Part shown: piece after piece, positions 8,428 through 17,172 of the stretch
Position numbering within the stretch: position 1 is the stretch's first letter
Layout: each line of letters starts with the position of its first letter
DNA from: Hymenobacter puniceus
GTDB taxonomy: Bacteria > Bacteroidota > Bacteroidia > Cytophagales > Hymenobacteraceae
Direction: 5' to 3'
Length of the DNA: 64,000 nucleotides
Assembly (NCBI RefSeq): GCF_014333525.1
Contig: NZ_JACSCX010000002.1
Location: 558,001-622,000, forward strand
Made by a program: the position numbers and the translations under genes
Notes under the pieces: model-generated
Database searches by the model: none
Seen by the model: the letters and a program-made list of their open reading frames with translations, nothing else
Told to the model about the DNA's origin: nothing

Positions 8428-9075
8428 ATGAAAAAGCTCCTTTTGCCCGCTCTTATTGCTGTTTCGCTGCTGGCTGCTCCGGCTTATGCCGGCAACCCTG
8501 CCACGGCTGCCGCTGCTGCCCGCACCAGCAAAGCTGCCGATAAGTCGTACAAGCTGCAGCCGCAGCTGAGCACGCTGGGCTGGGTAGGTAAAAAAGTAAC
8601 CGGCCAGCACAACGGCACCATTCAGTTCAAGGATGGCAACGTGCTGGTGCGCGGCACTCAGATTGTGGGCGGCACGTTCACGGTTGATATGAACTCGCTG
8701 AAAGTAGAGGACATCAAGGAAGCCGAATACAACGGCAAACTGGTGGGCCACCTGCGCTCCGAGGACTTCTTCAGCATTGACAAGAACGCCACCTCAACGT
8801 TCAAAATCACGAAAGTAGCGGCCCTGAAAGGCGACGCTGCCGGCAACAACGCCACCATCACCGGCGACCTGACCATCAAAGGCATCACGCAGAGCATCAG
8901 CTTCCCCGCTAAGGTTGGCGTGAAAGGCGGTGTTGCTTCGGCCACCGGCGTTGCTACCATCGACCGCACCAAATTCGACATCAAGTACGGCTCCAAGTCG
9001 TTCTTCGAGAGCATCGGCGACAAGGCCATCATGGATGACTTCACGCTGAGCTTCAACGTTATTGCCAAGCAATAA
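8428..9075 (+). CDS. YceI family periplasmic lipid-binding protein
   Basis: 215 residues with a signal peptide (MKKLLLPALIAVSLLAAPAYA). The mature part is the lipocalin-like YceI beta barrel: STLGWVGKKVTGQHNGTI, GGTFTVDMNSLKVED, LVGHLRSEDFFSIDKN, then LTIKGITQSISFPAKV and TIDRTKFDIKYGSKSFFE. Characterised relatives bind polyisoprenoid or other hydrophobic molecules in the periplasm. It is the second gene of the marR-yceI unit and ends at a strong terminator. Confidence 0.92.
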   Translation: MKKLLLPALIAVSLLAAPAYAGNPATAAAAARTSKAADKSYKLQPQLSTLGWVGKKVTGQHNGTIQFKDGNVLVRGTQIVGGTFTVDMNSLKVEDIKEAEYNGKLVGHLRSEDFFSIDKNATSTFKITKVAALKGDAAGNNATITGDLTIKGITQSISFPAKVGVKGGVASATGVATIDRTKFDIKYGSKSFFESIGDKAIMDDFTLSFNVIAKQ

Positions 9076-9121
9076 TGCCCCAGGCTGAATGCCGTTGAAT
9101 GGATGATCTGGCATTCAGTTG

Positions 9122-9158
9122 AAAAGCCCCTCTGGCAGTAGCCGGAGGGGCTTTTTTT
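9122..9158. terminator. Bidirectional intrinsic terminator
   Basis: AAAAGCCCCTC (9122-9132) pairs with GAGGGGCTTTT, followed by a T run. It lies between the convergent ends of yceI and the lipoprotein gene at 9172. Confidence 0.85.
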
Positions 9159-9171
9159 GTGGATTCGGGGG

Positions 9172-9948
9172 CTACTGCTGGCGGCTCTGGCGCTCCAGCA
9201 TCTGCTGCTGCAAGGCGGCGGCAAGGGCGGCAGTGGGCTGCCGCACCGGAGCCACGGCCAGGTTGCGCAAATCGAAGCGTAGCCAGTAGGTGCCGTCGGC
9301 GTTGGTGTATTCCCGGTCGTGGTTGGTGTCGGGGCGCACTTCCACCAGCAGCAGGTTGGTGTCGGGCAGAATCAGGCGGCTTTCCAGGCGGGTGCCGTCA
9401 GGAGTGAGCTGCCGCAGCCGTTGCCCTCCCCGGTCAGATACGAACAGGGCGCTGGCATCTTCCTGATCCTGGTGGCCGTCGGCGTTGGTATCAGCCTTTA
9501 GCATAATGTAGAACAGGTAGGGCCAGCGGCTGTCGGGCTTTTTGTCGTCGTCTATTTCGGTGATAACGAAGCGGCCGTGCGGCAGCAACGCCTGCTCGGC
9601 CTGCGCGGTGGATTTGCGCAGAAACAGCACGTTGTAGCAAGTGCCCAGAATCCGGTTGGAGGAGCTGCTTTCGCCGTCGTAATAGGAGCTGCTTTCCAGA
9701 AGCCGGGTGGTACGGTTGTTGTCCTGCGCTACCACCGAAACGGGCTGGTAGTAATAATCGGTGCTGTCGAGGCTGACGGGCGAGTTATAATGCACGCGGT
9801 ACTGCTGGGCGGCTTTGCGCACGGCGGCCGTATCGGGCGCGGCCTTGGCCGCTGTGCCGTTTGGGTTCGGGCCGTCACCAGAGCTGTTGGAAGAGCAGGA
9901 AAATAAGGCGCCGAGCAGCAGGGCCGGCAGGTAGCGGAATAAGGGCAT
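9172..9948 (-). CDS. Probable lipoprotein with EF-hand-like calcium motifs
   Basis: 258 residues from the ATG at 9948 (MPLFRYLPALLLGALFSC). The hydrophobic leader ends in LFSC, a slightly atypical lipobox. The mature N-terminus is a Ser/Gly/Asn linker. Near residues 151-162 is DTNADGHQDQED and near 206-218 DTNHDREYTNADG. Both have the DxNxDG spacing of a calcium-binding EF-hand or dockerin-type loop. The segment between (ASALFVSDRGGQRLRQLTPD) resembles one blade of a TolB-like propeller, but only one copy is present. The family is not recognised. The location should be envelope-associated. Confidence 0.65.
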   Translation of the reverse strand: MPLFRYLPALLLGALFSCSSNSSGDGPNPNGTAAKAAPDTAAVRKAAQQYRVHYNSPVSLDSTDYYYQPVSVVAQDNNRTTRLLESSSYYDGESSSSNRILGTCYNVLFLRKSTAQAEQALLPHGRFVITEIDDDKKPDSRWPYLFYIMLKADTNADGHQDQEDASALFVSDRGGQRLRQLTPDGTRLESRLILPDTNLLLVEVRPDTNHDREYTNADGTYWLRFDLRNLAVAPVRQPTAALAAALQQQMLERQSRQQ

Positions 9949-9996
9949 AGGACGGATATTTTCCGGCAAGTAACCAGTTATTCCGATACCGCCAGC

Positions 9997-10554
9997 CTAT
10001 TCCGGCAGCAGCAGCTCGCGGAGCAGCTCGAACTTGAGGCTGCGGCTTTTGGCGCGGGCGTGCAGCTGCTGCAGAAAGTCGTCGATTTCGGCTTTGTACT
10101 CCAGCCACAGGTCTTCGTGCAGGTTGTTGAGCACCAGCTGGGCCGTGCGGGCCGCCAGCCGGGCCGTGCCGGTGTAGAAGCCGGCGTACATGCTCTCAAA
10201 CTGGCCGGTATAGTTGTCGAAGATGTGGCGTAGCGTGTAGAGGTTCAAATCCACTTCCAGGCGTTTGTCTTTGGTAATGCGGCGGGCGCGGGCCACTTCC
10301 TTGGTGGCTTTGCCTAGCGCTTTGGTGAGGCTGCGGTTGAGCAGCCGGCCGGTAGCGCCCACCGCAAACAGCTCGTGAATCTGGTCGGAGGCCTGCTCGA
10401 ACACGGTTTCGGTAGTTACGTCGGGCAGCAGCTCGTAGCACAGCGTGTCGTAGAGCTCGGCGTCGCGGCGGGCGGCCCGTAGCAATAGCGCTTCCTTTTC
10501 CTTGTCGGACAGCTTCTTGAGGGCGCGCTTGAATTCGGCAGACGGAACGGGCAT
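9997..10554 (-). CDS. Conserved helical protein of unknown function
   Basis: 185 residues, predicted almost entirely helical and strongly charged (FKRALKKLSDKEKEALLLRA, KATKEVARARRITKDKRLEV, LHEDLWLEYKAEIDDFLQQL). It has no signal peptide, membrane segment or recognised catalytic motif. The N-terminal phrase about non-equal cleavage of lysine/glutamate repeats looks like a coiled coil rather than a DNA-binding helix pair. It is monocistronic and divergent from the beta-grasp/DUF4132 operon. A shared role with that operon is possible but unsupported. Confidence 0.6.
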   Translation of the reverse strand: MPVPSAEFKRALKKLSDKEKEALLLRAARRDAELYDTLCYELLPDVTTETVFEQASDQIHELFAVGATGRLLNRSLTKALGKATKEVARARRITKDKRLEVDLNLYTLRHIFDNYTGQFESMYAGFYTGTARLAARTAQLVLNNLHEDLWLEYKAEIDDFLQQLHARAKSRSLKFELLRELLLPE

Positions 10555-10694
10555 TGCTGGGAAAGGAGGGGTCGGTGGGAGAAAGTAAAAATGGGGTACG
10601 TTTGCCGGATGAATTTGGCAAAAATGGCGGATTTATTTTTGCTGATTGCTAAATTTATTAGTATATTCAACTCTGTTAGCAAACCCTCTTTTCT

Positions 10695-11087
10695 ATGGCC
10701 TTACTTACCATCCAGGATGAAACCGCTACCGGCAGCATCCTCAACCGGCTGGAGCTGGAAATAACGCAGGAAACCCTCACCGTGCGCGAATTAATTGCCC
10801 AACGCGTGCAGCAGGAAGTGGAAGCCTACAATTCTCGGCAGTCGGGCGTATTCAATGGGCTGGTGCAGCCCACCGCTTCGGAGCAGGTGCTTAACGGCTT
10901 TCGGCTGCGCCAGCCCAAGCCCATTGATGCCGAAGAACAGCTGTATCGGGCGCTGGAGGGCTTTCAGCAAAATGGCTACTTCGTGCTGGTAAACGACCGG
11001 CAGGTGGAAACGCTGGACGAGGAAGTATGGCTGGGCGCGGGCGCCACGGCCAGCTTTATCAAGCTCACGCCTCTGGTAGGAGGGTGA
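10695..11087 (+). CDS. MoaD/ThiS-like beta-grasp protein with C-terminal Gly-Gly
   Basis: 130 residues. The ends fit a ubiquitin-like fold: strand ALLTIQDE, strand LNRLELEIT, then helix ETLTVRELIAQRVQQEV, and at the end YFVLVNDRQVETLDEEVWLG, ASFIKLTPLVGG. The last part matches the MoaD/ThiS pattern of a VNG-type strand followed by a hydrophobic strand and a terminal GG, the residue pair that is adenylated or conjugated in that fold. An insert of about 50 residues (45-92) sits between helix and last strands and is unusual for MoaD. The stop codon lies one base before the ATG of the DUF4132 gene, so the two are translationally coupled. No E1, E2 or sulfurtransferase gene is in the window. The fold call is inference from pattern. 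Confidence 0.6.
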   Translation: MALLTIQDETATGSILNRLELEITQETLTVRELIAQRVQQEVEAYNSRQSGVFNGLVQPTASEQVLNGFRLRQPKPIDAEEQLYRALEGFQQNGYFVLVNDRQVETLDEEVWLGAGATASFIKLTPLVGG

Positions 11088-11088
11088 T

Positions 11089-13710
11089 ATGCCCTTTTCT
11101 CTGACCGATTGGCTGTCCCGCCTGTGGACACCAGGCAGCACTGAACCTACGTCTTCTATGGATACCAAAGAAAAAAAATCCTTTACCAAGCTACTGAGTG
11201 GCACCAGTCCCGAAGCTATTGAAATGCAGCCGTTTCTGCTAAGCTACCTGACGGAGCTGCAGACGCGTGAGATAGGCTACTGGGATTTGAAGCTGTCGGA
11301 AATCGAAGCGTATCAGACGCTGAAAATGCAGGATGCCGCCTACAAGGGCCGCCTGGCGCAGGCTACCGCGGAGGTAATGCAGAATGTGAGCATCGATTAC
11401 CAAACCCGCAATCAGTTGAGTGCGCTATTGCAGGCACTGCTGCGCACCACGCTGGAGTTAGCTCCAGCCGCCTGGATACAGTTGTTGCATACTTACGGGT
11501 TTGATGCGTCAGGCAAACATCCAGACCGGAAGCCTGCTCAAGCACTTGCTATGTTTCCGGTGCTTCTGACGCTGAGCCATCTGGAAAAGCAGGCCAAAAA
11601 GGAGCCGCTGGCCGAGGAGCTGCTAACTTACCTGCGCGAATTGCTGGCCACCTCTGCTGCCCATACCACTGATACCGGGGTGGTGAAGCTGCGTGGCAAA
11701 ATACAGGATATTATGCGGCTGAGCGGGGTGCAAGAGCTGCCAACGGTGGTATTTGCCGCCGATGATGCGTTTGGGGTAGCGCTGAATGAGTTTGTGCGCG
11801 GCCTAGGTTCCGGCCCTGAGGCCGCCGCGTGGCTGCGCCTGCTTCAGCTGTGGCCGAAAGCCAGTGGCGGCCAGCCAACCGCCAAGTTCCAGAAAGAGGC
11901 GGCAACGGCCGTAGCAGCGGTAGGCGAGGAGGCCGTAGCTAAGCACTATGAAGTGTGGCTGAGTTCCTTAGCCAAGCTGCCCGTGCAGGAACTCACCCGC
12001 ACCAACAACTACGGTGGCCACTCCTACACCTATACCGAGTGGCATTTTCTGAGCCAGACCAACCAGGAGGCTGTGAAAGGACTGCTCTGGACCTGCGTGC
12101 CGTTGCTGAATACCAGCATGCTGCATTTCGTGAGTGAGCTGGCCGCCAAGTGCTACCGCAAAATACCTGGCAAGGGGCAGCTGGCACCCAGCCTCGGCAA
12201 TGCGGGCGTGTGGGCGCTGGCGCAGGGCGGCCTGCCGGGCGTGGCGCAGTTGTCGCGCCTGCACACGGCCGTGAAGCAGCCCAACACCCAAGCCCTGATT
12301 GGGCGCTATCTGGAAAAAGCGGCGCTGGAGCTGGGCATGACGCCGGCCGAGCTGGAAGACATGGCCGTGCCCGATTTCGGACTGGTAGACGGCCGGGCGG
12401 AGTATACCTTCGGCGACTACCAGGCCGTGCTGGCGCTGGCCGGCAACAAGGCCGAGCTGCAGTGGAGCAAAGCCGGCAAACCACTGAAATCAACCCCAGC
12501 GGCTCTGAAAAACACCCACGCCGATGAGCTGCGGACGTTGAAGCTCACCCAAACGCAGGTGCAGCACACCTACACCACCCAGCGCGACCGACTCGACCGG
12601 AGCTATATCACGGGCCGCCGTATCGGGTGGCCCCGGTTTCGGCGCTACTACCTGGAGCACGGCGTAGTGAGCGAACTGGCGCGGCCGCTCATCTGGCGCA
12701 TCCATCACCCCGACAGCTCTCACCACGACGTTTTGTGGCAAAACGACGCCTGGCGGACTGTGCAGGGCGAGGCGGTGCCAGCGCTTACCGACGACGATTC
12801 GGTGCAACTCTGGCATCCGGTGTTGGCGGCCACCGATGAGGTGCTGGCCTGGCGTGCTCTGCTCGATTCGATTGAACTGCGGCAGCCTTTCAAGCAGGCG
12901 TACCGTGAGGTGTATCTGCTTACGCCGCCTGAGGAGCGCACCAATGTCTACTCCAACCGGATGGCGGCGCACGTGCTGCGCCAGCACCAGTTCAGTGCTC
13001 TGGCGCGGGGCCGCGGCTGGACCTACCGCCTGATGGGGGCTTATGATAAGGGCTACGAGTCGGACTCTACCACGCTGGAGCTGCCCGCGCACGGCTTGCA
13101 GGCGCAGTTCTGGGTGAGTGAGGTCAACGCCGACGACGCGTACAACGAGACCGGCATCTGGAACTACGTCAGCACCGACCAGGTACGCTTCGTGACAGAC
13201 CACGGGCAAGTGCCACTGCCCGAGGTGCCGCTGCTGGTATTTTCGGAAGTGATGCGCGACGTGGATTTGTTTGTGGGGGTGGCCTCGGTAGGCAACGACC
13301 CGCTCTGGCGCGACAACGGCGGCTTGGTGCAGTACCGCAACTACTGGGAAAGCTACAGCTTCGGCGAGCTGGGCGAAGTGGCCAAAAACCGCAAACTGGC
13401 CCTGGAACGGCTGGTACCGCGCCTGAAAATCGGGAAGGTGAGCGAAATAAAGGGCAATTTCCTGGAGGTGCAGGGCAAGCTGCGGACCTATAAAATCCAC
13501 CTGGGCTCAGGCAACATCCTGATGACGCCCAACGACCAGTACCTGTGCATCGTGCCCGACCGGTCCGTGAAAACCGCCAGCACCGCCGGCGTATTCCTGC
13601 CCTTCGAAGGCGACGCCGTGCTGTCCATCATCCTCAGCAAAGCTTTGCTGCTGATGGACGATGATAAGATTACCGACGACACAATAACCCGGCAGATCAA
13701 ACAGCGCTAA
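11089..13710 (+). CDS. DUF4132 domain-containing protein
   Basis: 873 residues (an internal ATG at 11158 is an alternative start). The N-terminal 450 residues are helical repeats resembling a HEAT-like scaffold. Residues about 490-640 match DUF4132 of the MolR/YehI group: RSYITGRRIGWPRFRRYYL, ELARPLIWRIHH, VQLWHPVLA, then LRQPFKQAYREVYLLTP. The last 230 residues (SNRMAAHVLRQHQFSALARG, PLLVFSEVMRDVDLFVGVAS) are a further conserved C-terminal domain, probably the one listed as DUF7737. It is cytoplasmic. The biochemical activity of DUF4132 proteins is not established. Tight coupling to the Gly-Gly beta-grasp gene suggests the two proteins act together. Confidence 0.8.
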   Translation: MPFSLTDWLSRLWTPGSTEPTSSMDTKEKKSFTKLLSGTSPEAIEMQPFLLSYLTELQTREIGYWDLKLSEIEAYQTLKMQDAAYKGRLAQATAEVMQNVSIDYQTRNQLSALLQALLRTTLELAPAAWIQLLHTYGFDASGKHPDRKPAQALAMFPVLLTLSHLEKQAKKEPLAEELLTYLRELLATSAAHTTDTGVVKLRGKIQDIMRLSGVQELPTVVFAADDAFGVALNEFVRGLGSGPEAAAWLRLLQLWPKASGGQPTAKFQKEAATAVAAVGEEAVAKHYEVWLSSLAKLPVQELTRTNNYGGHSYTYTEWHFLSQTNQEAVKGLLWTCVPLLNTSMLHFVSELAAKCYRKIPGKGQLAPSLGNAGVWALAQGGLPGVAQLSRLHTAVKQPNTQALIGRYLEKAALELGMTPAELEDMAVPDFGLVDGRAEYTFGDYQAVLALAGNKAELQWSKAGKPLKSTPAALKNTHADELRTLKLTQTQVQHTYTTQRDRLDRSYITGRRIGWPRFRRYYLEHGVVSELARPLIWRIHHPDSSHHDVLWQNDAWRTVQGEAVPALTDDDSVQLWHPVLAATDEVLAWRALLDSIELRQPFKQAYREVYLLTPPEERTNVYSNRMAAHVLRQHQFSALARGRGWTYRLMGAYDKGYESDSTTLELPAHGLQAQFWVSEVNADDAYNETGIWNYVSTDQVRFVTDHGQVPLPEVPLLVFSEVMRDVDLFVGVASVGNDPLWRDNGGLVQYRNYWESYSFGELGEVAKNRKLALERLVPRLKIGKVSEIKGNFLEVQGKLRTYKIHLGSGNILMTPNDQYLCIVPDRSVKTASTAGVFLPFEGDAVLSIILSKALLLMDDDKITDDTITRQIKQR

Positions 13711-13730
13711 ACGTGGTAACCATAGCCATA

Positions 13731-13772
13731 GCCAAAAAAGCGCCTTCTGCTAGCAGAAGGCGCTTTTTTGGC
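13731..13772. terminator. Perfect bidirectional terminator
   Basis: 20-base perfect arms (starting GCCAAAAAAGCGCC) with a two-base loop lie between convergent stops at 13710 and 13790. Poly-T is present on both strands. Confidence 0.9.
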
Positions 13773-13789
13773 TGCTGTCGGCAAAGTGA

Positions 13790-15964
13790 CTACAGCTTGT
13801 CGTCGAAGTAATCGGTGATTTTCTGGTAGAGGTGGACCCGGTCTTTGCCGCTCACGTTGTGCGGGTGGCCGGGGTAAACGAAGTAGTCGAGCTGCACGCC
13901 TTTATCCACAGCGGCTTTCAGGTAGTCGAGGCTGTGCTGCCACACTACTACGTCGTCGATGGTGCCGTGGATGAGCAGCAGCTTGCCCTGCAGCTTATCT
14001 ACGTAGTTGAGCAGGTTGGCCTGGGCGTAGCCGTCGGGGTTTTCCTGGGGCGTGTCCATGTAGCGCTCCGTGTACATGATTTCGTACAGGCGCCAGTCGA
14101 CGACCGGCCCGCCGCCCACGCCCACCTTAAACGTGCCGGGGCTGCGCGTCATCAGCGTGGTGGTCATGAAGCCGCCGAAGCTCCAGCCGTGGATGCCGAT
14201 GCGCGCCGCGTCTACATAAGGCAAGCTTTTGAGGTAGTCGACGCCCTTGAGTTGGTCCTGCATTTCCACGGTGCCCAGCTGCCGGAACGTGGCCCGCTCG
14301 AAGGCCGAGCCCCGGTTGCCGGAGCCGCGCGAATCCACGGTGAACACCACGTAGCCTTTTTGCGCCATCAGCTGCATCCAGAGGTTGGAACCGCCCAGCC
14401 ACGAGTCCGTGACGAGCTGCACGTGCGGGCCGCCGTAGAGGTACACCACGGTCGGGTATTTCTTGGCCGGGTCGAAGTTGGGCGGCGTAATGAGGCGGCC
14501 GTAAAGGTCGGTCTGGCCGTCGGCGGCTTTCAGCGTTACCATCTTCGTTTCGCCTAGCTGGTACTCGGCCACAGGATTCGGGGCTGTGAGCAGCGTTTGG
14601 GTGGTTTTGCTGTCGGCCACACTCACCGTGCGGATAATACGGGGCGTAGTGGTGCTGCTGAACACGTCGAGCAGCTGTTTGCCCGAGGGGCTCAGCGTGG
14701 CCGTGTGCGTGCCGGTTTCCCGCGTGATTTCGCGCGGCTTGCCGCCGCCGAGCTTCACGGCGTACACCCGCCGCTGCAGCGGGCTGGCCGCCGTGCTCTG
14801 GAACACTACTTCGCGGTTGTTGTCGGCGAAGCCCAGCACGTCCGTCACCTGCCACGGGCCCTGCGTGAGCTGGCGCAGTAGCTTGCCGCTGGTGCTGTAG
14901 AGGTACAGATGCTCGTAGCCGTCGCGCTGACTGCGCCACAAAAACTGGTCGGAGTGGCCGGGTACGAACTCCAGCGGGTGCAGCGGCTCCACGAAATCCT
15001 TGTCCGACTTCTCCTCGAAGAGCGTTTTCACGAAAGCGCCAGTGGTGGCGTCATATTGCCGCAGATGCATCTGGTTCTGGCCGCGGTTGAGCACGGCAAC
15101 GTAGAGGCTTTTCTCATCGGGGCTCCAGCTGATGTTGGTCAGGTAATGTTCCTTGGGCTCACCGGTTTGCAGAAACACCGTTTTGCGGGTGTTCAGGTCG
15201 TAGACGCCCACCGTCACCTCGTGGCTTTTGTCGCCGGCCATTGGGTATTTGAACGGCTTTGCTTGCGCCGGCGTGGCCGAAATATCCACCAATGGGTAGT
15301 CCGTTACCATGGTCTGGTCCATGCGGTAGTAGGCCAGCCGATTGCCGGTGGGGCTCCAGAACGTGCCCTTCGTAATGCCGAACTCCGAGCGGTGCGCGGC
15401 CTGCCCATTCACGATAGCCGGGTTGGTTTCCTGGGTCACGGCCTCGTTTTCGCGGCCCGCCAGCGAAACGTACAGGTTCTGGTCTTTGGTGAAAGCCACC
15501 CGCGTGTTGGTGGGGTCCATTTCCACGTTTTCAGCGGCCTGGTCGTAGCCGAACAGGGCCGTGGCCTGCTTGCTGGCCACATTCACGCGGTACACTTTGT
15601 TGGCCCGCGTCAGCAGCGCCTGTTGCGGGCTCACCCACGTGACGGTCGGAAACGCCGTGGCTTTTACGGTCGGGGCGCCGGCTGCCTGCAGTGCCTGGCC
15701 CAGCTCGGCCAGCGAGAAAATGGCGGTGGCAGTGCCGTTGCTGCCGCGCACCAGCTCGTCCTGGCCGTTGGTGGTGCGCACGTAGCTGTATTCGTCTTTC
15801 GAGCCCGGAATCCAGGAAAGTTGGCGCAGATTTTCGGGCTGCAGGTTGCGGTTGAGGAAGGCGTCGGCCATGGTCAGGCGCTTCTGCTGGGCCTGTAGCG
15901 CCGGCAGCTGCGCTGCCACCAACAGGAGCGCCAGCAGCAGCCGGCGCAAAGGAAATGTACGCAT
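13790..15964 (-). CDS. S9 family dipeptidyl peptidase IV
   Basis: 724 residues with a signal peptide (MRTFPLRRLLLALLLVAAQL, cleavage near LQA-Q). Residues about 80-440 form the DPP IV beta-propeller, and the last 250 are the alpha/beta-hydrolase peptidase domain. The nucleophile serine is in HGWSFGGFM; the acid is in IHGTIDDVV and the histidine in YPGHPHNVSG. The oxyanion motif YLYGGPHV precedes the catalytic region. The enzyme should be periplasmic and release X-Pro or X-Ala dipeptides for peptide nutrition. It is monocistronic, with a divergent promoter region shared with clpS. Confidence 0.93.
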   Translation of the reverse strand: MRTFPLRRLLLALLLVAAQLPALQAQQKRLTMADAFLNRNLQPENLRQLSWIPGSKDEYSYVRTTNGQDELVRGSNGTATAIFSLAELGQALQAAGAPTVKATAFPTVTWVSPQQALLTRANKVYRVNVASKQATALFGYDQAAENVEMDPTNTRVAFTKDQNLYVSLAGRENEAVTQETNPAIVNGQAAHRSEFGITKGTFWSPTGNRLAYYRMDQTMVTDYPLVDISATPAQAKPFKYPMAGDKSHEVTVGVYDLNTRKTVFLQTGEPKEHYLTNISWSPDEKSLYVAVLNRGQNQMHLRQYDATTGAFVKTLFEEKSDKDFVEPLHPLEFVPGHSDQFLWRSQRDGYEHLYLYSTSGKLLRQLTQGPWQVTDVLGFADNNREVVFQSTAASPLQRRVYAVKLGGGKPREITRETGTHTATLSPSGKQLLDVFSSTTTPRIIRTVSVADSKTTQTLLTAPNPVAEYQLGETKMVTLKAADGQTDLYGRLITPPNFDPAKKYPTVVYLYGGPHVQLVTDSWLGGSNLWMQLMAQKGYVVFTVDSRGSGNRGSAFERATFRQLGTVEMQDQLKGVDYLKSLPYVDAARIGIHGWSFGGFMTTTLMTRSPGTFKVGVGGGPVVDWRLYEIMYTERYMDTPQENPDGYAQANLLNYVDKLQGKLLLIHGTIDDVVVWQHSLDYLKAAVDKGVQLDYFVYPGHPHNVSGKDRVHLYQKITDYFDDKL

Positions 15965-16163
15965 GCGGAGAGAAGGGTAGGAGGGTAGGAAAGCGGAAAA
16001 TTACGGCGGATTTCCCGGAGCCCCCGCGCCGGTCTGCCTGCGGCCACCGCGCCGGCCGGCCCTGCTGCCGATTCCGGCAAAATGCGGAAACGATTCAGGC
16101 CCTGAATCGGTTATAGCAGGCCGGGTGACGTGTCTGCAGTCCGGTTATCTGCCCGTTTTTCCG

Positions 16164-16171
16164 TATTTTTG
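16164..16171 (+). promoter_or_regulatory. -7 box of clpS, probably giving a leaderless mRNA
   Basis: TATTTTTG fits TANNTTTG and ends four bases (CGCC) before the ATG at 16176. With the usual spacing, transcription would start at or next to the A of ATG. Confidence 0.6.
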
Positions 16172-16175
16172 CGCC

Positions 16176-16457
16176 ATGAACAGCAAGCCGTTAATCGAGT
16201 ACGACGAAGACGTACTGCTCCTGGAAGAAACCACCGATGTGCGCGACCTAATCGTGTACAACGACGACGTCAACACCTTCGACCACGTCATCAAAACCCT
16301 GATGGACGTGTGCGGCCACCAGCCCGAGCAGGCCGAGCAGTGCACGCTCCTCATTCACTACAAAGGCCAATGCACCGTCAAGCACGGCGCCTACGAGGAG
16401 CTGGCCGCCATGTGCACCGCCCTTCACGACCGGGGTATTTCGGCGGATATCCTTTGA
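16176..16457 (+). CDS. clpS: ATP-dependent Clp protease adaptor ClpS
   Basis: 93 residues from the ATG at 16176 (MNSKPLIEYDED). The earlier in-frame start at 16125 is rejected because it precedes the promoter box. The ClpS core is clear: LIVYNDDVNTFDHVIKTLMD contains the NDDxNT signature that recognises N-terminal residues of substrates. It is followed by CTLLIHYKGQCTVKHG (with the conserved His) and the closing helix. ClpS delivers N-degron proteins to ClpAP. The distance to recR is 96 bases. The protein is cytoplasmic. Confidence 0.92.
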   Translation: MNSKPLIEYDEDVLLLEETTDVRDLIVYNDDVNTFDHVIKTLMDVCGHQPEQAEQCTLLIHYKGQCTVKHGAYEELAAMCTALHDRGISADIL

Positions 16458-16553
16458 TTTAGTTGTCAGTTGCTAGCTGTTGGTTGTCAGTGCCATTCTA
16501 GAGTCGAATGCACTGCCTGAGACAAGCAACGGACAGCCAACAACCAAGTATAC

Positions 16554-17168
16554 ATGGAGTTTCCTTCTAAGCTGATAGAAAACGCTGTCGGCGAACTGTC
16601 GAAGCTACCCGGAGTAGGCAAAAAGACGGCCCTGCGGCTGGCCTTGCACCTGCTCAAGGCCGAAGCCGATACCACGGCCACCCTGGCCGAGGCCTTGGCC
16701 AAAATGCGCTTCGAAATCCGCTACTGCGACACCTGCCACAACATTTCCGACACGCCGGAGTGCGCCATCTGCGCCAACCAGCTCCGCGACCATAGCACGG
16801 TGTGCGTGGTGTCGGACATCCGCGACGTCATTGCCATCGAGAATACCGGCCAGTATAAGGGCACCTACCACGTGCTGGGCGGCGTCATTTCGCCCATCGA
16901 AGGCGTGGGCCCCAGCGACCTGCAGATCGACAGCCTCGTGGCGCGCATGGGCGGGCCGGAGTCGGAAATCAAGGAAGTGATTCTGGCCATCAGCCCCACC
17001 ATGGAAGGCGACACCACGGCCTTCTACCTCTCGCGCAAGCTCCGCGACTTCGAGGGCGTACACATCAGCACCATTGCCCGCGGCATTCCCATGGGCGGCG
17101 AGCTGGAATACGCCGACGAAATCACGCTGGGCCGTAGCATCGTGGAGCGCCAGCGCCAGGCGCGGTAG
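16554..17168 (+). CDS. recR: Recombination mediator protein RecR
   Basis: 204 residues, the family length. The N-terminal helix-hairpin-helix ([20 protein letters not shown]) is followed by the four-cysteine zinc finger ([16 protein letters not shown]). Next is the Toprim domain, which opens with [13 protein letters not shown] and continues through [19 protein letters not shown]. RecR acts with RecO (and RecF) to load RecA on SSB-coated DNA. It follows clpS on the same strand. A 178-bp inverted-repeat element carrying a terminator comes directly after it. Confidence 0.95.
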   Translation: MEFPSKLIENAVGELSKLPGVGKKTALRLALHLLKAEADTTATLAEALAKMRFEIRYCDTCHNISDTPECAICANQLRDHSTVCVVSDIRDVIAIENTGQYKGTYHVLGGVISPIEGVGPSDLQIDSLVARMGGPESEIKEVILAISPTMEGDTTAFYLSRKLRDFEGVHISTIARGIPMGGELEYADEITLGRSIVERQRQAR

Positions 17169-17172
17169 CCAA

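Noticed and set aside
12490..13500. 336-codon minus-strand frame within the DUF4132 gene
   Set aside because: It is His/Gln/Val-rich nonsense typical of a reverse-frame shadow; the plus-strand product has recognisable domains.
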